A program made the translations under genes and the position numbers. This document shows, one piece after another, positions 1 to 11,429 of a stretch of 64,000 nucleotides of DNA. Each line of letters opens with the position of its first letter. Position 1 is the stretch's first letter. Source of the DNA: Anaspis maculata (Eukaryota > Arthropoda > Insecta > Coleoptera > Scraptiidae); NCBI GenBank assembly GCA_949128115.1, contig OX421964.1, forward strand, positions 20,670,892-20,734,891. Reading direction: 5' to 3'. The notes beneath the pieces are model-generated. The model searched no databases and was not told where the DNA came from. It worked only from the letters and a program-made list of their open reading frames with translations.

Positions 1-1104
1 TACTCCGACGTTTTGGGAGTTCTCTGTCGAAGCAGGGGACAGTTGATTGAAGTAAACAGATTGAACGAGTTGATTTTTTGCGCGGCATCCGACCCCAATT
101 TGTGTTTTTTATATTTACAAAATCGCGTCTATCTGGTCCTTCGATTTAAATTCAAGTCATCCCCAGCCATCGGCATACTAGACGCAGTTTATTTTCTAAA
201 CAAATACTGCGTAGGGTGACTAACAAAACCGACCCCTCCAGAGCTTTGATGGTCGGTCCAATTGAATACAAATGTGATTTCTTCTCGCTTTGGAATATTT
301 TAATCAAAATCCAGCCTCAAGATGTTCCACATTTTGCTCGGTGAAAACTAATGAAATTTTGATGAGCTTTTTGGTTTCTTGTCCGTCGAAAAAAACGAAA
401 TAATGATGCCGTCAATGAAGGTTTTCCGTCGCACGAAAGCGCAAGGATAATTTGTCACTCACCCCCTTAGGGCGCACAGCTAGACACACACACGACTGGT
501 CTTCTGGAAAACTAAAAGAAAGAACACTGACTAGAATATTCAATCAAATCAACTTACCCGGTTCTTTTATATCATCAAAGTAGTCGCGCAAAATCCCAAA
601 TATGTGACCCCTTTACCGATCGCACACAAACACACAGAAGACACACACACACACACACGACGAGAAGAAATCTACGAATTTAGTTACACAACCAACTTTG
701 AAAGGGGATTACAGAATATATCGCTTTTACTTTCAAAGGACGATGAGGGATGAGGAACTGTGGGCGAGAGGCAAAAAAAAAATGAGGACATATTGCAGAC
801 ACGTACTCCTACTGAAAGTAAAAATTGCGCGGAGGTTTTTCTTGATTTCATGCGGATAGAGGAAACTGGCCTGATTTCAAATTTCAGAAGGGATGATGGG
901 GATGGAATTTATTAAAGAGGGACAGAGGCACACAAAGGCTTGGTGTGGATTGGATTTGATTTTTGCGTCATGGAATTTATGAAACGTTACAGAAATCTAA
1001 TTAAATTGCTTTTAACTAATCATACTCAAGAGTAATATGGTTCTAATCTACATTAGAGGGTCAACTTGACGTTTTCGCAAGTTTGAAAGTAATCTTCATC
1101 ATGC
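1..1104. other. Non-coding sequence, no gene seen
   Basis: AT-rich sequence with no convincing open frame and no repeat partner that I could find in the window. It contains a short CA microsatellite near 640-660 and a homopurine patch near 770-785. The 68-residue frame at 13-219 has no recognisable domain. It could be intergenic or intronic. Confidence 0.5.
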
Positions 1105-1123
1105 ACGAGCCCTAACAACTATA

Positions 1124-1849
1124 CATGGTTATTCAAAAGTCCAAAACAAAATTCATAATTTTTGACCTTTTTTTGGGGAGGGGGAATGCTCAAACAGATC
1201 GATTTCTAAAAAGGCCAAGCCGTTTTTCTGTAACACGTGTCATGATCTACTGTCAACCCCTCAACCCCCAGCCACTCTTAGTATTTTTTATCGCACCCTA
1301 TGGGGGCTCGTTGGAAAGCTTGGCAAAAACTGTATCCAGATCTACAATTGAAAATGGTTGGAAACTTTCCAACAAGCCTCCACAAGCCATAAGGTGCAAT
1401 AAAAAAATACTAAGGGTGGCTGGGGGTTAAGGGGTTGACGATAGATCATGATACGTATCATGGAAAAACGACTTACTGTTTTCAAAAATCGACCTGTTCG
1501 AGCGGTTTTTTTCGGAAAAAATATGGTAAGAAATTTTGAATTTTGTTCCGGACTTTTTTAGTAACCCTGGGGTTCTTCAAAACTTTATGGTGAAGCATTC
1601 AGTTTGATCTAGTTTACAATGGTAGATCTGAATACAGTTTTTGACAAGCTTCCCAACGAGCCCCTCAAGCCTTAGGGTGCCATTAGAAAAAAACATACGT
1701 GGCTAGACGTCAAGGGATTGGCGGTAAATCATGACACGTGTCATGGGAAAATGGCTTGCCCTTCTCAGGAATCGACCTTCTCGAGCGTTTTTTCCAAAAA
1801 AGTATCGTCAAAAATTATTAATTTTGTTCCGGACTTTTGAATAACTCTG
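1124..1849. mobile_element. TA-flanked foldback element (first of tandem pair)
   Basis: The termini are CATGGTTATTCAAAAGTCC on the left and, as reverse complement, CAGAGTTATTCAAAAGTCC on the right; 17 of 19 match. TA lies on both sides (1122-1123 and 1850-1851). Inside, 1124-1345 and 1346-1573 form a palindrome. A further copy of the right arm (about 1615-1849) follows, so the order is left arm, right arm, right arm. No coding capacity was seen. TA duplication suggests the Tc1/mariner-like insertion mode; the family is not recognised. Confidence 0.7.
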
Positions 1850-1851
1850 TA

Positions 1852-2502
1852 TAATGTTAGGCCATTGGAAATTATGTCACCAATATTGAATAGAAACAGT
1901 TCTGGTCGGATAGTTATCAAAAGTTGAATCTCTTATTTCGAATTTCTATATCCCCAAGCGACATTTCCCAAAATTTTCGAGGGTAAATTTAACCCCGTTC
2001 AAGAAAAAATACATTTTCAAAAAAGAAGTGGCGAGGGAAGATAAGTTCAGATGCCATAATATTGTAGAGCGTATTTTTCTCGATATAATATCCTGAAAAT
2101 TTGGTCCAAATCGGCCAAAGCATCTTGAAGTTACATCCATTCAAAAGTACCAGAAATGACCGATTTTCAAGCTTTCTAACAAAAATTGTAAATTATTTGC
2201 AATTTTGAAAAGCTGTAACTTCAAAACACTTTGGCCAATTTGAACTCAATTTGCACGATATACCTGAAAAAATACGCTCTATGATATCATGGTATCTGAA
2301 CTTATCTTTCCTCACCACCATTTTTTTTTAAATGCGGTTTTTTTCACGGGGTGAAATTTACCACCGAAACAAATAAATATTTTGGAAAATGCTGCTTGAG
2401 AATTGAGAAATCCAAGATTCGAGATTCAAGTTTCGATTTCGTTCCGAACAAAAACTGTTTCTATCCAGTATTGGGGATATAATTTCCAATGGCCGAACAT
2501 TA
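1852..2502. mobile_element. TA-flanked foldback element (second of tandem pair)
   Basis: The left arm begins TAATGTTAGGCCATTGG and the right arm ends CCAATGGCCGAACATTA. TA precedes (1850-1851) and follows (2503-2504). The arms are about 285 bp around a loop near 2140-2220 and are diverged by substitutions and small indels. It abuts the preceding foldback with only the shared TA between them. No transposase is encoded. Confidence 0.7.
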
Positions 2503-2505
2503 TAT

Positions 2506-3015
2506 TGTTACGAGCGGCGATTCTGGATAACACGCGATTTTTCTAGACCCTTCCCGTTTGATCGCAGTGTACAAGTGCGGAGCGTTCTTGTGCATTCCAG
2601 AGCGTGCGTGTACGTGAAACTGAATGGGGAGACTCAAACGCCTGATCAAGACACATCTGTCCAATTGGCGGCGGCGGCGGCGACTTAGGACACGGCAGAA
2701 TTATGCGCGAGGTGTGTGAGATTGTTCGGGAGTCGCCTAAAAAATCGTATGCCAGGTCACTGTCGAGTTTGTTGGAAGATGATGGAAAGTTCGGGAACAC
2801 TAATCGGAGGCCTATATAAGGCATCAACCATCAGCTCACAAGCAGTATTGAATTGGAATACGAAGTGGTAGCGAGCGGATAAAAGCGAAGTACCTGCGAT
2901 ATTTCCAAGTAGATAATTGTTGGCGTGTATTTATTGTAGTACGCAGTCATGAACAGTGTGTGTTTCAAAACGATCGTCTCAATTATATTCGAACCCGTAC
3001 GCGAAATACGTAACA
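2506..3015 (+). repeat. Solo LTR of a gypsy-type retrotransposon
   Basis: This 510-bp block starts TGTTACGAGCGG and ends ATACGTAACA, the inverted TGTTACG/CGTAACA ends seen in many insect gypsy-type LTRs. It is flanked by ATAT on both sides (2502-2505, 3016-3019), a plausible 4-bp target duplication, though a weak one in AT-rich DNA. A TATA box (TATATAAG, 2813-2820) lies in the middle, with an initiator-like CAGTAT about 30 bp downstream. No internal region follows, so LTR-LTR recombination probably left it. A reverse-oriented, interrupted second copy is at 54869-56914. Confidence 0.75.
2813..2820 (+). promoter_or_regulatory. TATA box of the solo LTR
   Basis: TATATAAG lies within CGGAGGCCTATATAAGGCATC. 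The position, roughly 60% into the LTR, fits a U3/R boundary core promoter. The equivalent site in the other LTR copy is split by a foldback insertion. Confidence 0.6.
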
Positions 3016-3151
3016 ATATGTAGTTGTTAGGGCTCGTATAATGGTGATAAATAGTCAACATCCACGCTTTTCAGGCAATTTTTATTCTTTTCTTAACCGG
3101 TAGAGGCTTCGTCACCACACCATCACTACTTTTAAGACAATTTTCTTTTAT

Positions 3152-3785
3152 CTAATTAAAAAGATCACCAAGCTCCATTGGCATCTGATGCAGGCAAATA
3201 TGGTGGAGGCGCCAAAATGGTCTATTAATAAGAAAATGACTGTAGCTCGTTCGTATTTCAACGGGTTTCGCCATTTGATACATCATTTTGTGAAAAATAA
3301 GTTCTCGTATCTTGAAAAACTTTGAAAAAATGTGTTTCAATATGCTAAAATTCGTTGCTTTTTCAAGTTTATCCCGATATTCTAGACATTTGGCGTAACT
3401 ATAGATTTTGAGGTGCTCTATGCATTTTCCACTTCCTCGCTTCGTATTTTTGCTGTTCTGGCCGTCATCTTGAAGGAATGTTGCAAGAAACCAACACAAG
3501 AACCCAAAAGTAATGCGTTGGTGAGAAGTCCTTGTTTTAATATGTGTAAATGTTTTAACAATTTTTGTGCTGATTGTGATTTGTTCTTGGATAATTTTAG
3601 CGCCTTGCAACGTGCAATATTGTTGAACAGTATATAATGTCACCGATGTCAATAATTTATTGTTATGCACATTACGTTTTTTCTTTGTATATACACCTTT
3701 TTTTTTTGTATATTTCCTGTAACTGGGTTTTCACATATTTACCTGTTGGAAATAAATCATTATTATTATTATTATTATTAAGAAA
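3152..3785 (+). mobile_element. 3' end of a non-LTR retrotransposon with (ATT)n tail
   Basis: The plus strand ends in a polyadenylation-like AATAAATC followed by an ATT microsatellite (about 3755-3780), the 3' end of CR1/jockey-superfamily elements. It is the same kind of end as the retrotransposon at 43.2-45.04 kb. Upstream, broken plus-strand frames (about 3155-3340 and 3413-3637) may be eroded coding sequence. The second is cysteine-rich (CFNMCKCFNNFCADC), but I cannot match it to a reverse transcriptase domain. The 172-codon antisense frame here is probably a shadow. The tail is the firm part; the 5' limit is unknown. Confidence 0.45.
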
Positions 3786-5150
3786 CAAAAATTTACACAA
3801 GATCTTCAATCGTACGGATGGACGTATGGCAGCCCTTTCAATAGGGTTCTTGCATGAATTTCATTTTCAGACTTTTCCCAAAAGGAAAATTTTCAGCAAG
3901 GCGAATCAAGTCAAATAATTCAGATTTCGAATGCAATTCTCCATTTTTTTTTCTACCATACATGCACACCTACACTCCTACAGTGAAGAGCACCAAATTC
4001 CTTACATCAGTTTTTTTGTCGTACCAAAAAAGAGTGACATGGCAATGAAGGAAGGAGTTTTCTTGTAGTATATCCATCATGAAGCCAGGAATCAAGTCTT
4101 TTATTAGTCGTTAGTAGTTTTCGAATGAAACCGTCCCATGCAGTTGAGATTTGAGTTCATTTTTTGTATTAAAATTCCTTTCTCACTCAAAAAAATTCTG
4201 TGTAGATTTGGCAGAAGTGAGATGGAGTGATATTGAAGAACAAAAAGGGATCAAACAGAGAACTTTAAGTGTAAAGAACCAGAAGTGACACTCTGTTGCC
4301 TCAATATTGTTGTTGCTATGGCAGGATTCTATGACCTTGAAACTGTCAGGTGTTTGGGAAGTAGTTGTTGGGCACAAGATTCAGAATGTTGAATCAGAAA
4401 CAATATACAAACTACCTACTTGATACTTGGTAAGAAAATCATCATCTTTGTATTGGCCTATTGAAGCTACCTTATTCCTTCGTCCTTTTGTTTAGAGAAG
4501 TAGAAATAAAGATGTTGAAGCAACCCTTAAAAATACATCACTTGGAAGACACTATCACATGAGAGCCGTGGGGAACAGGAGATATACACAGAATCTGAGA
4601 AAGATATCATTCAAATGTAACCACAGGACATAAACAGAATTTGGCATGGCAACTCTCTGGCAAAGTTTCTCGACGCTCTTGGGCAAAATTGTCTGATTTA
4701 GAGTGAATTGACATCACAAACAAAAAATTTAATTGTTTCCTGCTGATATATGAATTCCACAATATACAAAAAGATGTTGCATGGTGTGCAAGAGAAGAAG
4801 TTTACTACTCCAATTTAAATTCCATCCGTTCCCGCCCAAATTTGTAACTTTTTTTTTTGAAAAAAGAAAGGGCCTTCCGAGACCAAATATTTTAATGCCT
4901 GTGATCTATCTCAGTTTGTACTTTGATTCGAACAAATAAAAAAAAAAGTGGTATAAGACTCCATCGTGTGTACAAAATTGTAAAAACCGTGTTAAATATA
5001 CAAATAGAATAGCGTCCTAACTACATTCGAACCTACGTGTTTGGATCTCAAATTACTTTTCCGGTTATATGCTCCTCTAAACGAATTTAGTTTTTTTTCG
5101 AAGAGGAAGAAAACAATTTGCCTCAATCAATAGAATTTCCGGTCTGTGTG
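3786..5150. other. Non-coding sequence, no gene seen
   Basis: AT-rich sequence with homopolymer runs. No open frame with a recognisable domain, and no repeat partner found in the window. Confidence 0.45.
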
Positions 5151-6301
5151 TAAGTATGTGTGTGTATGCGAAAATTCGAAACGCTTTCGGGATGGGCAAA
5201 GTACCACTCCAGCTCCTTGAAAAATTCATCCTGCTCCTTTTAATCCCTTATGTTGACAAGAATATTGAACGGGGGTATAACCTACACAGAAGCATCGGGA
5301 GGCAGGAGCAGCAGCAGCGCCAGGAAGAAAACATAATAATGTATGGATATACGGGACCTGATCCCACGTATGAGTAAGATGTCCATCGGGTGAAGATGAT
5401 ACAATATATCCATTATCGCGCAACCCCTTGCCAAAAGGGACACGGCGGAGGGAAAAGGAGATCAAAGGGGGGGCACGGAGGAGAACGGAGGAAGGAGGAC
5501 AGAGGGAGAGTCGCAAATGCTCGCCCTGGGCATCTTACACGTTTCACATACTAAACAGCCTCCTGCGATTACTCGCCATATATTCTCTCGTCCTCCTCCG
5601 TCCAGGTCCATGCTCTAGGTGCTGTGTCGCGTCTGATACTACTTCTTGCCAGAACCATCACGGCCTACCCGGATAATGCTAAATTAATGCCTTTCGTGTA
5701 AGTTAAACACGTGTGGCCTCCGGTCCGTACAGTGTACCGGGTATACGTACTTGATTATTAGGGGAGTTGGTCGCCTTTGGCCTCCCCATTCCGGCGTCGC
5801 CTCCCCTGGGAAACAACAGAATTTTAAGTGGCGTGCGAATGTTTTATTCAACCCAAATATAAAAGGCGAGTTTCTGCAAACGAATGAAATATTCACACTA
5901 AGAAGTGGCTAATTTTAAATTGCCCAGTCAATAGTTTATGCGACTAGTTATGATACTACACCACTGTGCGTTGGGATAAGGGCTCATCCCCGAAATTCAC
6001 CCCTTTGGCGCCCTCTGCCCCTCTCATATATGCGAGAAAGGGAAACAACCACCGCCACCGCCACCACCACCAGGGATGACTCCTGGCTTTGTCGCGCTAA
6101 ATGAGGAAGTATGTAATTTCGGGTATAATATCGAGAACTGGGTGTGCTTTGTCCCCTTGCGCTACTACTCATCTTTGGGGTTATAGTGCAAACTTGCCTG
6201 GCTCCACTAAATTACAGTCGTTATAAACAGGACGGACTTTTTTATATCCTCCATCCCACCACAGTCCTGAAAGCGATACTGCTGTGAGCTTATAGGTGCG
6301 T
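5151..6301. other. GC-richer, apparently single-copy island
   Basis: Purine-rich and CGG/CCACC-rich sequence, unlike the surrounding AT-rich repeats. It holds a CAG-rich patch (5298-5320), a polypurine tract (about 5440-5515), a GCCACC run (6048-6072) and a core-promoter-like TATAAAAGG near 5858-5866. None of the short frames shows a known domain. I read it as unique genomic DNA, possibly regulatory or intronic; it ends at the hAT-like insertion at 6310. Confidence 0.35.
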
Positions 6302-6589
6302 AGAGGGACCAGTGGCGCAGCCAAGGGAGGGGCTAGGGGGCTATAGCCCCCCCCAGACAGTCTCGCTATTTCACCGAAGCAATGAAAAATTTTGAACAAA
6401 ATAAAGACAAGTGAGTATGCCTTCACGTGCGTGAGTCTCAGTAGCGCATTTTCTCAAAGAGTCATATTGTGAACGTAAAGAAATTTGGTTGAAGGAGAAA
6501 CACCATTCCTTGCCCACTTTCTTCATTCGAAACTCATTGTGATATTGTGTTATCAGAATGGGGTACTTGCCAATGAAATAGATTTGAAT

Positions 6590-8060
6590 GAAAATTCTTT
6601 TTGTTTGAGGGCGGTAGCTGGGAGCAGCGACTAATCAACAGTAGTCTATTCTTTCCCATTTTTAGTCAGCTATCCATATAGCGAAAGAATTAGATCGCTA
6701 TGTCTTCGGGTTTATGTTTTCCATTTATCTCTTACTTTGAGGGCAGCGTGTGGGGGTGGCAGCATTCGGCAAAGTAACTGTTGTACAGTTTGGGTTGAGA
6801 GTTTCTAAATGTTCAAGGATATATGACAATCAGTGAAAATTGTGAAAGTTGCATTTGTTTTGTATGGGGGCGGGAGCTGGAGGCGGCGACTGATAAAAAG
6901 TGGCCTATCTCTTCCCATTTTTAGTCAGCTATCTATATAGCGGAACAATTTGATCGCTATGTCTTCAGTTTTACATTCATCTCTTACTTTGGGGGCGGCG
7001 TGTGGGAGCGGCAGAGTTTGGCAAAGAAATTCTTCCACAGTTTGAGTTGAGAGTTTCTGAATGTTTGAGGTAACATTAAAATGTAATTCAGTGGAAATTA
7101 TTTAAAGTTGCACTTTTTTTCTTTTTGGGGTGGAAGGTGGAGGCGGTGGCATGCCAAAGGTAGCCTATTCTTTCCCATTTTTTGTTAGCTATCCATATAG
7201 CGAAAGAATTAGATCGTTATGTCTTCGGGTTTATGTTTTTCGTTCATCTCTCACTTTGAGGGCAGCGTGTGGGGGCGGCAGCATTCGGCAAAGTAATTGT
7301 TGCACAGTTTGAGTTGGGAGTTTTTTCAAATGTGAGGGAAATATGACAATCAGTGAAAATTGTGACAGTTGCATTTTTTTTGTTTGGAGGCGGCAGCTGG
7401 AGGCGGCGGCTAATTTAAAGTGGCCTATATTTTTCCAATTTCAGTCAGCTATCAATATAGTGGAAGAATTAGATCGCTATGTCTTCAGGTTCATGTTTTA
7501 CATTTATCTCTCACTTTGGGGGCGGCGTGTGGGAGCGGCAGAGTTTGGCAAAGAAATTCTTGCACAGTTTGAGTCAACAGTTTCTAAATCTTCGAGGTAA
7601 TAACAGTATCAGCTAAATCAGTGAAAATTGTTGAAAGTTGCACTTTTTTCTTTTGGGGGCGGAAGCTGGAGGCGGTGCCATATCAAAAGTAGCCTATCCT
7701 TTTCAATTTTTAGTCAGCTATCCATATAGCGAAAAACTTAGATCGCTATGTCTTTGAGTTCATGTTTTTCATTCATCTCTTACTTTGAGGGCGGCGTGTG
7801 GGAGCGGCAGCGTTCGGCTGAGCAAATCTTGCACAATTTGAGTTGGCAGTTCCGAAATGTTCAAGGGAACATCTCAATCAAAAACATTTGTGAAAGTTGC
7901 AGTTTTTATCGTTCGGGGGCGGAATCTGGGGGCGGCGACTACCCAAAAGTAGCCTATCCTTTCCCATTTTTAGTCAGCTATTTATATACCGAAAGAATCA
8001 GATCGCTATGTCTTCGGGTTTATGTTTTTCATTTTAAAGTGATTGGGGGTGGTTTTTAGC
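6590..8060 (+). repeat. Six-unit ~260-bp satellite inside the hAT-like element
   Basis: The landmark GATCG(C/T)TATGTCTT recurs at 6693, 6952, 7212, 7472, 7741 and 8001, giving spacings of 259, 260, 260, 269 and 260. Each unit also has a TAGTCAGCTATC motif and a GGCGGCGTGTGGG-like block. Units 1 and 3 share the block ending GCATTCGGCAAAGTAA, while units 2 and 4 share GAGTTTGGCAAAGAAATTC. This indicates a ~520-bp dimeric higher-order repeat with later monomers added. A diverged inverted locus lies at 52.1-53.0 kb. Confidence 0.85.
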
Positions 8061-8338
8061 AGTTTTTTCATGTCGGCGGCGCATATTGATGACGGATTGT
8101 TTCTTGGCTTACGTTTATAAGTGGCAACTATGTATTATTCAAAAAATGAGAACACCAGAGCATCAGGTCTGGTAGAAAGTGCAATATTATGTTATTTCAA
8201 GTTTATCGGGGGCGGTTTTCTCTATGTTGGCGGCGCAATATAGACATCCAATATAGCCTAGCCCTCCTTTGGGAGTGGCAGCTATGTAACAGCGAAAAAA
8301 TTAGAAAGCTAGGTCGTCTAGTTTGGGAGGAGTTCGAG

Positions 8339-8372
8339 GAACGGACGGACGGACGGACGGACGGACAGACGG
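8339..8372 (+). repeat. GGAC microsatellite
   Basis: Six or more GGAC repeats with one GGACA variant, downstream of the satellite inside the hAT-like element. A shorter GGAC tract is at 43093-43108. Confidence 0.85.
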
Positions 8373-8555
8373 ACAAAGCGGTTGCAATAGCGATTTTCAT
8401 CAAGATGGAAAATGCGCTAAAAAAATTGTGTTCGACTGTTACCTTCTTTATCATTTAGAAAATAGATCATTAGTCTCTCTGTGTAAGAGTTTACTGCGAT
8501 TGGATTGCGCGTTTTTTTTTCGATTGATGCGGAGGGAGAAACTCTTTCGGTTCAA

Positions 8556-8886
8556 GGACGGAGTTGAATTGGTAAGATAAGCGTTGCGGAATCAATCCCT
8601 GTGGGTTTATTTCTTGACAGAATCTCACCATTTAGGTTTCTTCCGAAAGCTACAAGGATGTACTTTGGTTTGAGCCTATTGGCATTCCCAAAATCCAGAA
8701 ATCAATTGTTAATCCAAAAATAAAGAAAAAGATATTTTTCGATTTTGGAAATGCCAATGGGCTCAAACCAAACTGCATCCTTGTAACTTTCGAGAGAGAC
8801 CTAAATGGTAAGATTCTGTCAAGGAATGAACCCACAGGGATTATTGATTCCACAACGCTTATTTTACCGATGTAACTCCGTCCTTA
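8556..8886. repeat. Foldback within the hAT-like element
   Basis: Arms of about 150 bp: the left contains GACGGAGTTGAATTGGTAAG and the right its diverged complement ending GTAACTCCGTC. The loop is near 8705-8735. It may be a nested MITE or a structural part of the host element. Confidence 0.7.
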
Positions 8887-8937
8887 AGCAAATATATTCA
8901 CCTACCTATCAGGCTTATTTTGTAACTTCTCGTTCAC

Positions 8938-9017
8938 TAACGACTCGTTAGCGAACGATCATCGTTCAGACTGCCAACTAACGACTCGTTAGCGAACGAT
9001 TATCGTTCAGACTGCCA
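8938..9017 (+). repeat. 41-bp tandem duplication with internal palindrome
   Basis: Two near-identical units of AACGACTCGTTAGCGAACGA followed by TCATCGTTCAGACTGCC (second unit TTATCG...). Each unit contains an internal inverted CGTTCxCTAACG/CGTTAGCGAACG, so each could form a hairpin. It lies subterminally in the hAT-like element, where hAT transposases usually bind short repeats; that role here is inference. Confidence 0.7.
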
Positions 9018-9359
9018 CTATCGATAGGTCTAACAAGAGCACGAAAAACCGTATTTCGTGAACAGCTGCATTCGGCCGTATCGTTTGTATGTGCCGAACG
9101 ATCGTGTATGACGTTTCTACGTGCGCGCAGCGCAGCTGTCAGTTTGCAAGTGTCATTACTACCATTTATTACTGATATTTTCCCGCAAACCCGGGGAATA
9201 CTGAATTTAATACCTACTTCAATTTGAGGTAGGTAACATTGGTACCACAAGAATTATACCCTTTTTCCGGGGAGGGGGGTCACCCTTGACGCAGCTCGCT
9301 TCGCTCGCGTTCGTTAGCCCCCCCCATGGCTAAATCCTGGCTGCGCCACTGAGAGGGAC

Positions 9360-10085
9360 TACGGCAAAAAAATCCCTTTGATGACAGGAAATTGTGCGTG
9401 TAATATCGTAAGCTCGTCCTTGCGCTAATTATTTTTTTGCTTCAAGCTCCGATGCTCAATTATCAAATAATTTGATAATTGCAAGAGAGAGCAATCATGT
9501 CATTCTGATCGTGCAGGTCGGTAGGTCGTGCGTTCTTTGTCGTAATGGTGGACCACCCCAGATACCTCTATTCTCTAATTGCTGCACAGGGCAATATTCA
9601 CAATCGAATTGATTCAAATGTATTTGAATAACGTATTTATTTTCCCGCCCTTTGGCCAGCTTGACCAGATTGAACTTCTGGAAGAGTAGGCAACCAGTTA
9701 TACTCACACTTCAGTAGTTCAAACGTGGTCTATCCCCCGCTCTTGGGCCTGCTTGACCGGTGAATTCGTATCGTCTACAAGGCGTTATTTTTTTTAACAT
9801 TTAATGATACTTTGTAAAATGAAAACTATCTAGGAATCTCTATATATTGTTATATACCAACATTAATAGGAATAAAGTAGCTTGAACACAACAGGATGCT
9901 GAAAAAAATTTACAAGACATGCTCAGTTAACAGTTTAACAGTTAACAGTTAAATTAACTTTTTGTCATAACTTCCAGATAGGCCGATCAATTTTGTTAAA
10001 ATGTGGTTCAGGAAATACTGATTAACACACTTATTGTTTGGTTGGATGAATATTTTGAAATTTCCTCTCTAAAGCTACCATTTCT
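9360..10085. other. Non-coding sequence, no gene seen
   Basis: AT-rich sequence with a short AACAGTTTAACAGTTAAC repeat near 9930-9955. No recognisable open frame and no partner in the window. Confidence 0.4.
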
Positions 10086-10089
10086 TCAC

Positions 10090-10570
10090 TTTCTCGGGAG
10101 GTGGGCAATGGGTCACTTCCCGACCTCCTACTAGGTATGTAATGAATCAATTACCATAGTGGTTGTGAGTAAAAATTTCAACCACTAGATGTGTATTGAG
10201 TTCAATGGGTCACTTTCCGACCTCCTACTAGGTATGTAATGAATCAATTACCATAGTGGTTGTGAGTAAAAATTTCAACCACTAGATGTGTATTGAGTTA
10301 CTCAATACACTAGATGTGATTGAGTAACTCAATACACATCTAGTGGTTGAAATTTTTACTCACAACCACTATGGTAATTGATTCATTACATACCTAGTAG
10401 GAGGTCGGGAAGTGACCCATTGCCGACCTCCCGAGAATATTGAGTTTCTGAGTTACTCAATACACATCTAGTGGTTGAAATTTTTACTCACAACCACTAT
10501 GGTAATTGATTTATCACATACCTAGTAGGAGGTCGGGAAGTGACCCATTGCCGACCTCCCGAGAATATTG
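10090..10570. repeat. Palindrome of four ~100-bp units (two forward, two reverse)
   Basis: A unit running from the GGTCACTTCCCGACCTCC block through ACCATAGTGGTTGTGAG to CTAGATGTGTATTGAGTT occurs twice forward (about 10100-10198 and 10200-10298) and twice reversed (about 10330-10440 and 10452-10566). The copies are nearly identical. The outer edges CTCGGGAGGTGGGCAATGGG and CCCATTGCCGACCTCCCGAG pair. No coding capacity. Confidence 0.85.
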
Positions 10571-11425
10571 AGTTTCTGTTTTCTATACAGGGTGAGTCAG
10601 AAACCTTGAAGATCATTTTTCTTCAAAAATGCTTCCGAACCATTCGCTTGGTCCCTACACCGATGTAGAGCAGAGGATTACACGATTTTGTAGCAAGGCA
10701 TTTTTAATCCTTTTTTTTAAGAAATCGAATTTTTTGCTTCATGACTCAGTAAGTGAAAACTTGGTACACACTCAGTAGTTGATACTTTCACTCGTAATTC
10801 TGCCACCAACACCGCGGGTTCCACCAAAAAGTTAACACAGTGTAAACGCTAACCGCTGACACGCTGTTAAATAGATTATGTTCTGCAATCCTAGTTGATT
10901 GACCACGAAAATGCTTTAAGTTCGAAGAGCACCGATCATATTTGTTCATTGATTGATTTGAAGCCAAAGCTCACATTGGTAAATTGGCCAGAGTTCACCC
11001 AAGCAAATATTGAATAACCTATTCCTTCAACTTTTCCAGTGCAACCCGCGGACAGTTAACTGAAATCTCTTGGGCTTCATGAAAGATTATTCCATATATC
11101 TTATTGTGGTTCTTGTTTGATACTTTTGGACTATCTGTACAGGGTTATTTTCAGAAAAAGACCCGCTTCAGATCATTCGCTGCACAATTTTTCCTAGAAA
11201 AAAACTCAATTGGAAGATTTTTCTTGAAAGTGACATTCAATCAACGTATTTTTATTCTGGTCATTCCGCTTCTCTGGACATTGTGGGGTTCCCATTCTTT
11301 CTGAATAATGGGGCTCGAGTTAGCTTTGTTTTTAAAGATCATCCAAATCTCTTAATAACAGTTTGGAATAATGAAAATGTAACAGCTCGTTTTGAAGCTA
11401 TGAGTTTTTCGAAATTGGGGTTTTT
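10571..11425. other. Non-coding sequence beginning with a CAGGGTG end
   Basis: TACAGGGTGAGTCAGAAACC at about 10587-10606 resembles the TA-CAGGGTG termini of the foldbacks elsewhere in the window. I found no inverted partner, so this may be a truncated element. The rest is AT-rich, with a short unrecognised open frame at 11104-11304. Confidence 0.35.
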
Positions 11426-11429
11426 TCCC

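Larger units (their letters stand above)
1105..3038. mobile_element. Composite palindrome hosting two foldbacks and a solo LTR
   Basis: A ~17-bp inverted pair, ACGAGCCCTAACAACTA at 1105-1121 and its complement at about 3022-3038, brackets the compartment. Everything between is inserted: two TA-flanked foldbacks back to back (1124-1849 and 1852-2502, sharing one TA) and then a solo LTR (2506-3015). Removing the inserts leaves a short palindrome with TA at its centre. The simplest reading is that TA-targeting elements inserted at the apex of an older small palindrome. The bracketing pair is clear; its own target duplication is not. Confidence 0.55.
6310..9351. mobile_element. hAT-like non-autonomous element with 8-bp target duplication
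   Basis: The left end reads CAGTGGCGCAGCCAAGG and the right end CCTGGCTGCGCCACTG, imperfect terminal inverted repeats followed inward by C/G-rich tracts (GGGGGCTATAGCCCC on the left, GTTAGCCCCCCCC on the right). AGAGGGAC occurs immediately outside both ends (6302-6309 and 9352-9359), a perfect 8-bp duplication. CAGTGGCG-type ends with 8-bp duplications are characteristic of hAT elements. The 3042-bp body has no transposase frame. It carries a six-unit satellite (6590-8060), a GGAC microsatellite (8340-8370), a small foldback (8556-8886) and a 41-bp tandem duplication (8938-9017). Confidence 0.85.

Noticed and set aside
3152..3670. 172-codon minus-strand open frame
   Set aside because: It runs antisense across what appears to be the 3' end of a plus-strand retroelement; no recognised domain and AT-driven composition.
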